Shown: positions 48,157 to 57,244 of the stretch, piece by piece
How the letters are laid out: every line of letters starts with the position of its first letter
Numbering within the stretch: position 1 is the stretch's first letter
Assembly: GCF_019139675.1 (NCBI RefSeq)
Contig: NZ_CP077077.1
Location: 4,278,001-4,342,000, forward strand
Origin: Pseudomonas maumuensis
GTDB lineage: Bacteria > Pseudomonadota > Gammaproteobacteria > Pseudomonadales > Pseudomonadaceae
Direction: 5' to 3'
Length of the DNA stretch: 64,000 nt
The notes under the pieces: generated by a model
Database searches by the model: none
What the model was told of the DNA's origin: nothing
Seen by the model: the letters and a program-made list of their open reading frames with translations, nothing else
Position numbers and translations under genes: made by a program

Positions 48157-49821
48157 TCAGTGGGAAACCGCGCCAGAAGCACCCAGCCCTGTCTGCGAAC
48201 GGACGAACTGCGGGTAGAACAGCGCACGTTCGTCGTCAGCGGCCTTGGACTTGTCGGTGATCGAGAAGAACCAGATACCGGCGAAGGCGATGATCATCGA
48301 GAACAGCGCCGGGTACTCGTACGGGTAGATGGCTTTTTCGTGACCGAGGATCTGCACCCAGATGGTCGGCCCGAGGATCATCAGGCCCACCGCGCTGACC
48401 AGGCCCATCCAGCCGCCGATCATGGCGCCACGGGTGGTCAGTTTCTTCCAGTACATCGAGAGCAGCAGTACCGGGAAGTTGCAGCTGGCGGCGATGGAGA
48501 AGGCCAGGCCGACCATGAAGGCGATGTTCTGCTTCTCGAACAGAATCCCCAGGCCGATGGCCAGCACGCCCAGGGCGACGGTGGTGATCTTCGACACGCG
48601 GATCTCGTCCTTGTCGTTGGCCTTGCCCTTGCGCCAGACGCTGGCGTACAGATCGTGGGATACCGCCGAGGCACCGGCCAAGGTCAGACCAGCGACCACC
48701 GCGAGGATGGTGGCGAAAGCCACTGCCGAGATGAAGCCGAGGAACACGCTGCCACCCACCGCGTCGGCCAGATGCACCGCCGCCATGTTGTTGCCGCCGA
48801 TCAGGGCGCCGGCGGCATCCTTGAAGTCGGGGTTGGTGCTGACCAGCAGGATCGCGCCGAAGCCAATGATGAAGGTCAGGATGTAGAAGTAACCGATGAA
48901 GCCGGTGGCGTAGAGCACCGACTTGCGGGCTTCCTTGGCGTCGCTGACGGTGAAGAAGCGCATCAGGATGTGCGGCAGGCCGGCGGTGCCGAACATCAGC
49001 GCCAGGCCCAGCGAGAACGCCGAGATCGGATCCTTGACCAGCCCCCCCGGGCTCATGATCGCCTCGCCCTTGGCATGCACCTTGATCGCCTCGGAGAACA
49101 GGGTGTTGAAGTCGAAGCCGACGTGCTTCATGACCATCAACGCCATGAAGCTGGCACCGGACAGCAGCAGCACCGCCTTGATGATCTGCACCCAAGTGGT
49201 GGCCAGCATGCCGCCGAACAGCACGTACAGGCACATCAGGATACCGACCAGAATCACCGCCACGTGGTAGTCCAGGCCGAACAGCAGCTCGATCAGCTTG
49301 CCGGCCCCCACCATCTGGGCGATCAGGTAGAACGCCACCACCACCAGCGAACCGGAAGCCGACAGGGTGCGGATTTCCTTTTGCCCAAGGCGGTACGAGG
49401 CCACGTCGGCGAAGGTGTACTTGCCCAGGTTGCGCAGGCGTTCGGCAATCAGGAACAGGATGATCGGCCAGCCGACCAGGAAACCGATGGAGTAGATCAG
49501 GCCGTCGTAGCCCGAGGTGAACACCAGCGCGGAAATACCCAGGAACGAGGCTGCCGACATGTAGTCACCGGCAATCGCCAGGCCATTCTGGAAGCCGGTG
49601 ATCTTGCCACCGGCGGCATAGTAGTCGGCCGCCGACTTGTTGCGTTTCGAGGCCCAGTAGGTGATGCCCAGGGTGAAGGCGACGAAGGCCACGAACATGG
49701 CGATGGCAGCGACGTTCAGCGGTTGTTTCTGCACCTCGCCGGTCAGGGCATCGGCGGCCCACACGGCGGGTGCGAAGGCGCCGCAGGCCAGGACGGCCAG
49801 GGTTTTGGCGTGTCGGATCAT
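48157..49821 (-). CDS. actP: Cation/acetate symporter
   Basis: A 554-residue sodium:solute symporter (SSS family) with an N-terminal signal-like segment ([15 protein letters not shown]) and about 13 membrane spans. It keeps the family stretch [28 protein letters not shown] and [24 protein letters not shown]. ActP takes up acetate, propionate and related acids. It overlaps the preceding DUF485 gene as ATGA, its regular partner. ATG 49821 starts [14 protein letters not shown]. Confidence 0.95.
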   Translation of the reverse strand: MIRHAKTLAVLACGAFAPAVWAADALTGEVQKQPLNVAAIAMFVAFVAFTLGITYWASKRNKSAADYYAAGGKITGFQNGLAIAGDYMSAASFLGISALVFTSGYDGLIYSIGFLVGWPIILFLIAERLRNLGKYTFADVASYRLGQKEIRTLSASGSLVVVAFYLIAQMVGAGKLIELLFGLDYHVAVILVGILMCLYVLFGGMLATTWVQIIKAVLLLSGASFMALMVMKHVGFDFNTLFSEAIKVHAKGEAIMSPGGLVKDPISAFSLGLALMFGTAGLPHILMRFFTVSDAKEARKSVLYATGFIGYFYILTFIIGFGAILLVSTNPDFKDAAGALIGGNNMAAVHLADAVGGSVFLGFISAVAFATILAVVAGLTLAGASAVSHDLYASVWRKGKANDKDEIRVSKITTVALGVLAIGLGILFEKQNIAFMVGLAFSIAASCNFPVLLLSMYWKKLTTRGAMIGGWMGLVSAVGLMILGPTIWVQILGHEKAIYPYEYPALFSMIIAFAGIWFFSITDKSKAADDERALFYPQFVRSQTGLGASGAVSH

Positions 49822-50129
49822 TGCTTGGCCTCCTCGAGGATCGCCTTGTTCAACTCGTCGAATTCGCCGTTGGCGCGGCGCACATAGAGCGCGGTAAGCA
49901 CGAATGCCGAGAGAATCAGCCCGACCCCCAGGGGGATGCCCCAGGTGATCGACGAGCCGGCGCTGAGCTTGGCGCCCAGCACGTGCGGGCCATAGGCGAT
50001 GAGGAGGATGAAGGCGCAGTAGAGGCCGAGCATGATCGCCGAGAGGATCCAGGCGAAACGCTCGCGCTTGGTGACCAGTTCCTTGAAGCGCGGACTGTTC
50101 TGTATCGATTGGTAAATGCTGTCGTTCAT
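49818..50129 (-). CDS. DUF485 membrane protein (YjcH-like, actP partner)
   Basis: A 103-residue inner-membrane protein with two spans (about 25-47, [21 protein letters not shown], and about 60-83, [21 protein letters not shown]) and the basic [13 protein letters not shown] leader. DUF485 proteins almost always precede actP; the 4-base overlap supports coupled translation. Function is unknown, perhaps assisting the symporter. Confidence 0.93.
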   Translation of the reverse strand: MNDSIYQSIQNSPRFKELVTKRERFAWILSAIMLGLYCAFILLIAYGPHVLGAKLSAGSSITWGIPLGVGLILSAFVLTALYVRRANGEFDELNKAILEEAKQ

Positions 50130-50252
50130 TGTTTTTGTCCTAGCAGCACAGATTAGGGAGAACCCGACTCCACTTTATGCTGCCGCCAGGCGCCAACCAG
50201 ACGACCTTAGTCTTAGATGCAACGGTGTTTTGCAAGATCGGTAACAAATCTT

Positions 50253-50354
50253 GGGGACGCTGCGCGCCCAATCGCCGGCAAGCCGGCTCCCACAGGAATC
50301 TGCGCCGACACTGTGGGAGCCGGCTTGCCGGCGTTGGGGCTGCACAGCAGCCCC
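50253..50354. repeat. REP pair upstream of the DUF485-actP operon
   Basis: Inverted REP units GCCGGCAAGCCGGCTCCCAC and GTGGGAGCCGGCTTGCCGGC, between the betaine-binding gene and the DUF485 gene. Confidence 0.9.
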
Positions 50355-50365
50355 ATTTCAGGCCA

Positions 50366-51226
50366 TCACTTGCCGGTCCACTCCTTGACCCGCTCCGGAT
50401 GCTTGGCCACCCAGTCCTTGGCCGCAGCCTCGGGCTTGGCGCCTTCCTGGATCGCCAGCATCACCTCGCCGATCTCATCCTTGGACTGCCACTGGAACTT
50501 CTTGAGGAACTCGGCCACTTCCGGGGCCTTGCTCGCCAGTTCCTTGCTGCCGATGCTGTTGACGGTTTCGGCGGCCCCGTACACGCCTTTCGGATCCTCG
50601 AGGAACTTCAGCTTCCATTTGGCGAACATCCAGTGCGGTACCCAGCCAGTTACGGCAATGGACTGTTGCTTGGCATAGGAGCGGCCCAGTTCCGCGGTCA
50701 TCGCCGCACCGGAGCTGGCGGTCAGCTTGTAGCCGGTCAAGCCGTAGTCCTTGATGGCCTGATCGGTCTTGAGCATGACCCCGGAGCCGGCATCGATACC
50801 AACGATCTTCTGCTTGAAGCTCTGGTCGGTCTTAAGGTCTTCGATACTGTTGGCCTTGACGTACTCGGGGACGATCAAGCCGATCTTGGCGTCCTTGAAG
50901 TTGGGGCCGTAGTCGACCACGTTGTCCTTGTTCTTGGTCCAGTACTCGCCGTGGGTCACCGGCAGCCAGGCCGAGAGCATGGCGTCGAGCTTACCGGTGG
51001 CCACGCCCTGCCACATGATGCCGGTGGCAACGGCCTGCAGCTTCACGTCATAGCCGAGTTTCTGCCTGATCACTTCGGCGGCCACGTTGGTGGTCGCGAC
51101 GCTGTCGGACCAGCCATCCACGTAACCGATGCTGACTTCCTTGGCCATCGCCTGGGCAGCGCTCATGCCCAATACCAGGGCGGCACCCACGCCCAGGAAA
51201 CGTCGCATTCTTGTAATAGTCGCCAT
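50366..51226 (-). CDS. Glycine betaine/proline-type substrate-binding protein
   Basis: A 286-residue periplasmic binding protein of the ProX/OpuAC family. Residues about 1-28 form a signal peptide (basic RMRRFLG, then a hydrophobic VGAALVLGMSAAQAMA, cleavage near AMA-KE). The mature part begins VSIGYVDGWSDSVATTNVAAEVI and carries aromatic residues such as GIMWQGVATGKLDAMLSAWLP and VTGWVPHWMFAKWKLKFL, as in quaternary-ammonium-binding cages. No permease or ATPase gene is adjacent, so it may serve a transporter encoded elsewhere. ATG 51226 with GAGGGGAAGC is the start; an upstream TTG is less likely. Confidence 0.9.
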   Translation of the reverse strand: MATITRMRRFLGVGAALVLGMSAAQAMAKEVSIGYVDGWSDSVATTNVAAEVIRQKLGYDVKLQAVATGIMWQGVATGKLDAMLSAWLPVTHGEYWTKNKDNVVDYGPNFKDAKIGLIVPEYVKANSIEDLKTDQSFKQKIVGIDAGSGVMLKTDQAIKDYGLTGYKLTASSGAAMTAELGRSYAKQQSIAVTGWVPHWMFAKWKLKFLEDPKGVYGAAETVNSIGSKELASKAPEVAEFLKKFQWQSKDEIGEVMLAIQEGAKPEAAAKDWVAKHPERVKEWTGK

Positions 51227-51449
51227 CAAAGCTTCCCCTCGTCAGGTCTTGGAGATTGCATCATCGACCTGACCCCGCGCGCGACCTGCTCTGTCAGCGA
51301 CCTTTAGCGAGCGATCAGCGACAGCACTGTGCCATTAGCGCCATGCGACCCTGTCGGCATGCGCGATCCTTGCATGCCAAACGCTTGGCGCCGGGCTACT
51401 ATCACAGACCCTCGGGGCAGCACAGCGGCCCCAGCTCCCGAATACGACG

Positions 51450-53009
51450 ATGGACCGCCCGATGTTGCGCACGCTCTACCTCTTCGCCAGCCTGCTCGCC
51501 TTCCTCTGTCTCGGCGCCCTGTGGTATGGACTCGGCAGGCCGGTGCATCTCGCCGATGCCGCCAGCGCGACGCACAAGCTGCAATGCGCCTCCTACACCC
51601 CCTTCGACAAGGACCAGTCGCCCTTCGACCAGCCGTTCCGTCTGCGCCCGGCGCGCATGGACGCCGACCTGGCATTGCTCAGCGAACGTTTCCAGTGCAT
51701 CCGCACCTATTCGATGACCGGCCTCGAGGCGATCCCGGCACTGGCGCGCAAACACGGACTGAAGGTGATGCTCGGCGCCTGGGTCAACGCCAACCCGGTG
51801 GACACCGACAAGGAAGTCGAGTTGCTGATCGCCGCGGCCAACGCCAACCCGGATGTGGTCAGCGCGGTGATCGTCGGCAACGAGGCGCTGCTGCGCAAGG
51901 AAATCACCGGCGAGCGCCTGGCTGGGCTGATCGCCAAGGTCAAAAGCCAGGTCCGCGTGCCGGTGACCTACGCCGATGTCTGGGAGTTCTGGCTGCAGCA
52001 TCCACAGATCGCGCCAGCGGTGGATTTCCTGACCATCCACCTGCTGCCCTACTGGGAAGACGACCCGCGCGGCATCGATGCGGCGCTGGCTCATGTCGCC
52101 GAGGTGCGCCAGGTATTCGGCAACCGCTTTGCGCCCAAGGACATCCTGATCGGCGAAACCGGCTGGCCCAGCGAGGGCCGCCAGCGCGAAACCGCCGAGC
52201 CGAGCCGGGTCAACGAGGCCCGCTTCATCCGCGGCTTCGTCGCCCTGGCCGAAGCCAACGGCTGGCGCTACAACCTGATCGAAGCCTTCGACCAGCCGTG
52301 GAAGCGCGCCAGCGAAGGCGCGGTGGGCGGCTACTGGGGGCTGTACGATGCCGACCGTCAGGACAAGGGCGTGCTCGAAGGGCCGGTGAGCAACCTGGCG
52401 TTGTGGCCGCAATGGTGGTTGGCCAGCGCGGCCCTGATGTTGACAGTCCTGGCCTTGGCCGGGGCCCCAGCGAACCGCCGCGCCGCGCTGCTGCTGCCGG
52501 TGCTGGCGGCCCTGGGCGCAGGCTGCCTGGGGCTGTGGGGCGAGCTGATGCGCACCCATGCACGCTATGCCGGGGAATGGCTGTGGGCGGTGGCCCTGGC
52601 CGGCTTGAACCTTTTGGTGCTGGCCCATGCCGCACTGGCCCTGGCGCGTCGGGACGGCTGGCGCCAGCGGCTGTTCGCCTGGCTCGAGCAGCATGCCGGC
52701 ACGTGGCTGCTGGCGGCCGGGTTCGCCGCAGCGGTGAGCATGCTGGCGATGGTGTTCGACCCACGTTATCGCAGCTTCCCCAGCGCGGCCTTGCTGCTGC
52801 CAGCGGTCGTCTATCTGTTGCGCCCGGTGCCCGGGCGACGCTCGGAGGTGGCATTGCTGGCGTTCATCGTGGGTGCTGGGGTGGCGCCGCAGCTGTTCCG
52901 CGAAGGGCTGCAGAACTCGCAAGCGTTGGGCTGGGCGGTGGTCAGCGTGTTGATGGTCGCGGCGTTGTGGCGCAGCCTGGCGTGTGCCCGGCGTGAAACC
53001 GAGCGCTAG
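51450..53009 (+). CDS. GH17 beta-1,3-glucan transglycosylase with membrane domain
   Basis: A 519-residue protein with an N-terminal membrane anchor (LYLFASLLAFLCLGALWYGL), a GH17-like catalytic domain (about 45-310) and about five or six C-terminal spans. Catalytic features: IVGNEALLR (acid/base Glu) and LIGETGWPSEGRQR (nucleophile Glu), both GH17 hallmarks. Known Pseudomonas GH17 enzymes are glucanosyltransferases that remodel beta-1,3-glucans, perhaps for cyclic glucans or osmoregulated periplasmic glucans. ATG 51462 (MLRTLYLFASL) is an alternative start; neither has a strong ribosome binding site. Confidence 0.85.
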   Translation: MDRPMLRTLYLFASLLAFLCLGALWYGLGRPVHLADAASATHKLQCASYTPFDKDQSPFDQPFRLRPARMDADLALLSERFQCIRTYSMTGLEAIPALARKHGLKVMLGAWVNANPVDTDKEVELLIAAANANPDVVSAVIVGNEALLRKEITGERLAGLIAKVKSQVRVPVTYADVWEFWLQHPQIAPAVDFLTIHLLPYWEDDPRGIDAALAHVAEVRQVFGNRFAPKDILIGETGWPSEGRQRETAEPSRVNEARFIRGFVALAEANGWRYNLIEAFDQPWKRASEGAVGGYWGLYDADRQDKGVLEGPVSNLALWPQWWLASAALMLTVLALAGAPANRRAALLLPVLAALGAGCLGLWGELMRTHARYAGEWLWAVALAGLNLLVLAHAALALARRDGWRQRLFAWLEQHAGTWLLAAGFAAAVSMLAMVFDPRYRSFPSAALLLPAVVYLLRPVPGRRSEVALLAFIVGAGVAPQLFREGLQNSQALGWAVVSVLMVAALWRSLACARRETER

Positions 53010-53156
53010 GGCTCCGTCCTGAAGCTTGATGCGGCAACAGCCCTCGATTTGATGAAACTTGTTTCATCGCCGTTTTATTTACTTAGCCTGCTAACAAACT
53101 CTATAAAGAAGGCCTGCGACACGCTGTCGCAGCCAACTGAAGAAGTGGAGTTAACG

Positions 53157-53339
53157 ATGACTGTCCAAGTAACCGAACGCGACGAATCGAAAATGTCCCA
53201 CGAAGGCTTGGCCGCCGGTGTGCGGATCTGGGATGTCCATCAACAAGGCCAACTGGTCGGTATGTTCCACGATGAGCACCAGGCTCAGCAGTACCGGATG
53301 GAACTGGAATACCTGGAGAACCAGCGACCGTCGCAATGA
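53157..53339 (+). CDS. Small hypothetical protein
   Basis: A 60-residue protein, start ATG 53157 chosen because GGAG lies 7 bases upstream (a longer in-frame start at 53049 lacks support). The sequence MTVQVTERDESKMSHEGL, RIWDVHQQGQLVGMFHDEHQAQQYRMELEYL suggests a small alpha/beta fold. No known domain; similar proteins appear conserved in pseudomonads as far as I recall. A strong terminator follows. Confidence 0.6.
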   Translation: MTVQVTERDESKMSHEGLAAGVRIWDVHQQGQLVGMFHDEHQAQQYRMELEYLENQRPSQ

Positions 53340-53352
53340 CCGTCTTCAAACG

Positions 53353-53379
53353 AAAAACCCCGCCTAGGCGGGGTTTTTT
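53353..53379. terminator. Bidirectional terminator
   Basis: AAAAACCCCGCC and GGCGGGGTTTTTT form a stem with A and T runs on either side, between the convergent small hypothetical gene and the DUF2058 gene. Confidence 0.92.
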
Positions 53380-53381
53380 GC

Positions 53382-53921
53382 TTACCACATCAGATCGTCG
53401 GGGATCTTGTAGGCAGCGTACGGATCGTCCTCGTCCGCTTCCTCGACATGGCTGTTGAGCAGCAGGATGCGCTTGGGATCTCGCTCCTGGATCTTCACCG
53501 CCGCCTCGCGGGGAATCACTTCGTAGCCACCGCCATGGGCGACGACCGCTAGCGCGCCGTTACTCAGCTTGCTACGCATCAGGGCGTTGACGGCGATGCG
53601 CTTGACCTTCTTGTCATCGACGAAGTTGTAGTAGTCCTCGGTATTCAGCTTGGGCAGGCGGGTCGCCTCGATCAATTGCTTGATCTGCGCGGCACGGGCC
53701 TTCTGCTCGGCCTTTTCCTGGACCTGGCGGTTCAGCTCCTGGTCTTTACGGGCTTTCTCGGCCTGGGCTTCCTTGGCCAGGCGCTGCTGGCTGTCGTCTA
53801 CCTCGACCTGGCCCTTGTGCTCCAGGCGTTTTTGTTTTTTCTCGGCCTTGTTGGTCTGAGAAACCTGTTTCTGGTTGACCAGACCGGCTTTGAGCAATTG
53901 GTCGCGAAGGGAAAGGCTCAT
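53382..53921 (-). CDS. DUF2058 (YaiL-like) protein
   Basis: A 179-residue protein. The N-terminus is SLRDQLLKAGLVNQKQVSQTNKAEKK, followed by a charged coiled region (KEAQAEKARKDQELNRQVQEKAEQ, about 45-80) and a C-terminal domain with YYNFVDDKKVKRIAVN and LAVVAHGGGYEVIPREAAVKI. This is the DUF2058/YaiL family, reported as nucleoprotein/polynucleotide-associated but without firm function. It is 26 bp downstream of mazG and probably co-transcribed with it. Confidence 0.85.
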   Translation of the reverse strand: MSLSLRDQLLKAGLVNQKQVSQTNKAEKKQKRLEHKGQVEVDDSQQRLAKEAQAEKARKDQELNRQVQEKAEQKARAAQIKQLIEATRLPKLNTEDYYNFVDDKKVKRIAVNALMRSKLSNGALAVVAHGGGYEVIPREAAVKIQERDPKRILLLNSHVEEADEDDPYAAYKIPDDLMW

Positions 53922-53947
53922 GGAAGTTCACTCACTTATGCATCAGC

Positions 53948-54781
53948 TCAGCCGCAGCTGGGCAGGTTCTTTTCCTGACGCTTGGCCTCGCCCCACAGGG
54001 CGTCCAGCTCGTCGAGGGTACGATCTTGGATGTTCAGGCCCTGCTCGCGCAATGCCTGTTCGATGAATCGGAAGCGCCGCTCGAACTTGCGATTGGCGCG
54101 GCGCAGGGCGTTTTCCGGGTCGTGCTTGAGGTGTCGGGCCAGGTTGACGGTGGCGAACAGCAGGTCGCCCAGCTCGTCTTCCAGTGCGTCGTCGTCACCA
54201 TCGGCCATGGCCTGCAGCACTTCGTCGAGCTCCTCACGCACCTTGTCCAGCACTGGCAGGGCCTCGGGCCAGTCGAAGCCGACGGTAGCGGCGCGCTTCT
54301 GCAGCTTGGCCGCCCGGGACAGGGCTGGCAAGGCCGCCGGCACATCGTCGAGCAACGAAAGCTGTTCAGGCACGCTCTTCTCGGCGCGTTCCTCGGCCTT
54401 GATCTCTTCCCAGCGCGACTTGACCTGGGCCTCGTCCAGCATGGGGGTGTCCAGCGGCGCATAGAGCTCGCCGGTGGGGAACACATGGGGGTGGCGGCGG
54501 ACCAGCTTGCGAGTGATCGAATCGACCACGCCGTCGAACTCGAAACGCCCTTCTTCACGTGCCAGCTGGCTGTAGTAGACCACCTGGAACAGCAGGTCGC
54601 CCAGTTCACCCTGCAGGTGCTCGAAGTCGCCACGCTCGATCGTGTCGGCCACTTCGTATGCCTCTTCGATCGTGTGCGCAACGATGCTGGCGTAGTCCTG
54701 CTTGAGATCCCAGGGGCAACCGTACTGCGGGTCGCGCAGGCGGGCCATCAGGTGCAACAGATCGTCTAGGGTGTAGGTCAT
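53948..54781 (-). CDS. mazG: Nucleoside triphosphate pyrophosphohydrolase MazG
   Basis: A 277-residue enzyme with two all-alpha MazG domains. The first has CPWDLKQDYASIVAHTIEEAYEVADTIERGDFEHLQGELGDLLFQVVYY (EExxE, ExxD metal residues). The second has REELDEVLQAMADGDDDALEDELGDLLFATVNLARHL. MazG hydrolyses NTPs, and in E. coli limits (p)ppGpp effects; its position next to relA is notable. ATG 54781 (MTYTLDDLLHLM) has GAGGAAAAG; an upstream frame through the REP is not real. Confidence 0.95.
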   Translation of the reverse strand: MTYTLDDLLHLMARLRDPQYGCPWDLKQDYASIVAHTIEEAYEVADTIERGDFEHLQGELGDLLFQVVYYSQLAREEGRFEFDGVVDSITRKLVRRHPHVFPTGELYAPLDTPMLDEAQVKSRWEEIKAEERAEKSVPEQLSLLDDVPAALPALSRAAKLQKRAATVGFDWPEALPVLDKVREELDEVLQAMADGDDDALEDELGDLLFATVNLARHLKHDPENALRRANRKFERRFRFIEQALREQGLNIQDRTLDELDALWGEAKRQEKNLPSCG

Positions 54782-54811
54782 GAATGTCTTTTCCTCAGCG
54801 AGGGCCTTGCC

Positions 54812-54897
54812 CGCGATCGCCGGCAAGCCGGCTCCCACAGGGTTGTGCCGTACCTGTGGGAGCTGGCTTGCCAGCGATGGGCCGCACAGCGGCCCCA
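54812..54897. repeat. REP pair between relA and mazG
   Basis: Inverted units GCCGGCAAGCCGGCTCCCAC and GTGGGAGCTGGCTTGCCAGC lie directly after the relA stop region. Confidence 0.88.
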
Positions 54898-54904
54898 TTC
54901 AGTC

Positions 54905-57145
54905 TCAAGGGGTACGGTTACGCCGCGTCTCGATGATGTTGGGCAACTGCGAGATCCTGCCGAGCAAACGCCCCAAGGCGTCCAGGCCGGGAATCTCGAT
55001 GGTCAGCGACATCAAGGCGGTGTTGTCTTCCTTGTTCGAGCGGGTGTTGACCGCCAGCACGTTGATCTTCTCGTTGAGCAGTACCTGCGAAACGTCGCGC
55101 AGCAAACCCGGGCGGTCGTAGGCACGGATGATGATGTCGACCGGGTAGGTCTGCACCGGGATCGGCCCCCAGCTGACCTGGATCATGCGCTCCGGCTCCT
55201 TGCCCGCCAGTTGCAGCACCGAGGCGCAGTCCTGGCGGTGAATGCTCACGCCACGGCCCTGGGTGATGTAGCCGACGATGGCATCACCCGGCAGTGGCTG
55301 GCAGCAGCCGGCCATCTGCGTGAGCAGGTTGCCGACGCCCTGGATCTGGATATCGTTGCGCTTGCCCGAACGGATGCCCCGCGCCTGTCGCGGAATCAGC
55401 TCGACCGGCTCCAGGCGCTCGGGCTCGAGCAACTGCTGGGCGGCGTTGACCATATGCGCCAGGCGCAGGTCGCCGGCGCCAAGGGCGGCGAACATGTCCT
55501 CGGCGGTCTTGACGTTGGCCTTCTCGGCCAGGCGCTCGAAGTCCACCTGCGGCAGGCCCAGGCGCGCCAGCTCGCGCTCGAGCAGGGTCTTGCCGGCGGC
55601 GACGTTCTGGTCACGGGCCTGCAGCTTGAACCAATGGACGATCTTGGCCCGGGCCCGCGAGGTGGTGACATAGCCCAGGTTGGAGTTCAGCCAGTCGCGG
55701 CTCGGGCTGCCGTGCTTGCTGGTAATGATCTCCACTTGCTCGCCGGTCTGCAGGCTGTAGTTCAGCGGCACGATGCGCCCGTTGATCTTGGCGCCACGGC
55801 AGTTGTGGCCGATCTCGGTATGCACCCGGTAGGCGAAGTCCAGCGGCGTCGAGCCCTTGGGCAGGTCGATGGCGTGGCCGTCGGGGGTGAACACGTAGAC
55901 GCGGTCCGGCTCGATATCGACGCGCAGCTGTTCGGCCAGGCCGCCGATATCGCCCAGCTCTTCGTGCCACTCCAGCACCTGGCGCAGCCAGGAGATCTTC
56001 TCTTCGTAGTGGTTGGAGCTGGGCTTGACGTCGGTGCCCTTGTAGCGCCAGTGGGCGCAGACGCCCAGCTCGGCTTCCTCGTGCATGCCATGGGTGCGGA
56101 TCTGCACCTCGAGCACCTTGCCCTCGGGGCCGATCACCGCGGTGTGCAGGGAGCGGTAGCCGTTTTCCTTGGGGTTGGCGATGTAGTCGTCGAACTCTTT
56201 CGGAATGTGCCGCCACAGGGTATGCACGATGCCCAGCGCGGTGTAGCAATCGCGCACTTCCGGCACCAGCACACGCACCGCGCGCACGTCGTAGATCTGG
56301 CTGAACTCCAGGCCCTTGCGCTGCATCTTGCGCCAGATCGAATAGATGTGTTTCGCCCGGCCACTGATATCGGCGTTGACGCCGGTAGCCAGCAGCTCGT
56401 TCTGCAGTTGGTTCATCACATCGCTGATGAAACGCTCGCGGTCCAGCCGGCGCTCATGCAGCAACTTGGCGATCTGCTTGTACTGGTCAGGTTCGAGGTA
56501 GCGGAACGACAGGTCTTCGAGTTCCCACTTGATATGGCCGATACCCAGGCGATGCGCCAGCGGCGCATAGATGTCGAACACCTCGCGCGCCACGCGCAGG
56601 CGTTTCTCGTCATCGGCGGATTTGACCGCACGGATGGCGCAGGTGCGTTCGGCCAGTTTGATCAGCGCCACGCGCACGTCATCGACCATCGCCACGAGCA
56701 TCTTGCGCAGGTTCTCGACCTGCGCCTGGGAGCCGAGCACCAAAGACTGGCGCGGGCTGAGGCTGGCACTGATGGCCGCCATGCGCAGCACGCCATCGAT
56801 CAGCTTGGACACCACCGGCCCGAAGCGCTGACCAACCTCGGCCAGGGTCACCTTGCCTTCGCGCACCGAACGATAGATGACCGCCGCCACCAGGGAATCC
56901 TGGTCGAGCTTGAGGTCGGCGAGGATTTCGGCGATCTCGAGCCCCGCCTGGAAACTGGACGTGCCATCGGCCCAGGAATGCTTGGCCGGGTTGCCTTTCT
57001 TCTCGACCTCATGGGCGAACTCGCAAGCCTCTTTCAACCCCGGGCGATCGAGTTGCGAATCGACGCTCACCACATGATCGAGCCATGCCTCGAGATTGAT
57101 ACTGCCGTCATTGTTGACCGGCTGGTGCACTCTCACCTGTACCAT
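54905..57145 (-). CDS. relA: (p)ppGpp synthetase I
   Basis: A 746-residue long RSH protein. The N-terminal hydrolase-like region has lost the HD motif (YRSVREGKVTLAEV instead of HDVxED), so it should only synthesise. The synthetase region has SGRAKHIYSIWRKMQ and DYIANPKENGYRSLHTAV. TGS (VYVFTPDGHAIDLPKGSTPLDFAY), the ZFD/CC motif (MAGCCQPLPGDAIVGY) and ACT domains (YDRPGLLRDVSQVL) follow. It binds the ribosome and answers to uncharged tRNA. ATG 57145 (MVQVRVHQPVNNDGS) has AAAGG upstream. Followed by mazG after a REP pair. Confidence 0.97.
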   Translation of the reverse strand: MVQVRVHQPVNNDGSINLEAWLDHVVSVDSQLDRPGLKEACEFAHEVEKKGNPAKHSWADGTSSFQAGLEIAEILADLKLDQDSLVAAVIYRSVREGKVTLAEVGQRFGPVVSKLIDGVLRMAAISASLSPRQSLVLGSQAQVENLRKMLVAMVDDVRVALIKLAERTCAIRAVKSADDEKRLRVAREVFDIYAPLAHRLGIGHIKWELEDLSFRYLEPDQYKQIAKLLHERRLDRERFISDVMNQLQNELLATGVNADISGRAKHIYSIWRKMQRKGLEFSQIYDVRAVRVLVPEVRDCYTALGIVHTLWRHIPKEFDDYIANPKENGYRSLHTAVIGPEGKVLEVQIRTHGMHEEAELGVCAHWRYKGTDVKPSSNHYEEKISWLRQVLEWHEELGDIGGLAEQLRVDIEPDRVYVFTPDGHAIDLPKGSTPLDFAYRVHTEIGHNCRGAKINGRIVPLNYSLQTGEQVEIITSKHGSPSRDWLNSNLGYVTTSRARAKIVHWFKLQARDQNVAAGKTLLERELARLGLPQVDFERLAEKANVKTAEDMFAALGAGDLRLAHMVNAAQQLLEPERLEPVELIPRQARGIRSGKRNDIQIQGVGNLLTQMAGCCQPLPGDAIVGYITQGRGVSIHRQDCASVLQLAGKEPERMIQVSWGPIPVQTYPVDIIIRAYDRPGLLRDVSQVLLNEKINVLAVNTRSNKEDNTALMSLTIEIPGLDALGRLLGRISQLPNIIETRRNRTP

Positions 57146-57244
57146 CTTTGCTTTACCTTTCCATACAGCGCACCACGCGGGTGCGCTGGCTATCACCTGT
57201 GCGCCCCTCACTCCCTGAAGGCCGCACCAAGAGGGCCAGCCCGG

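Noticed and set aside
48160..49887. Plus-strand open frame of 575 codons opposite actP
   Set aside because: His/Gln/Asp-rich shadow composition; actP and its DUF485 partner explain the DNA.
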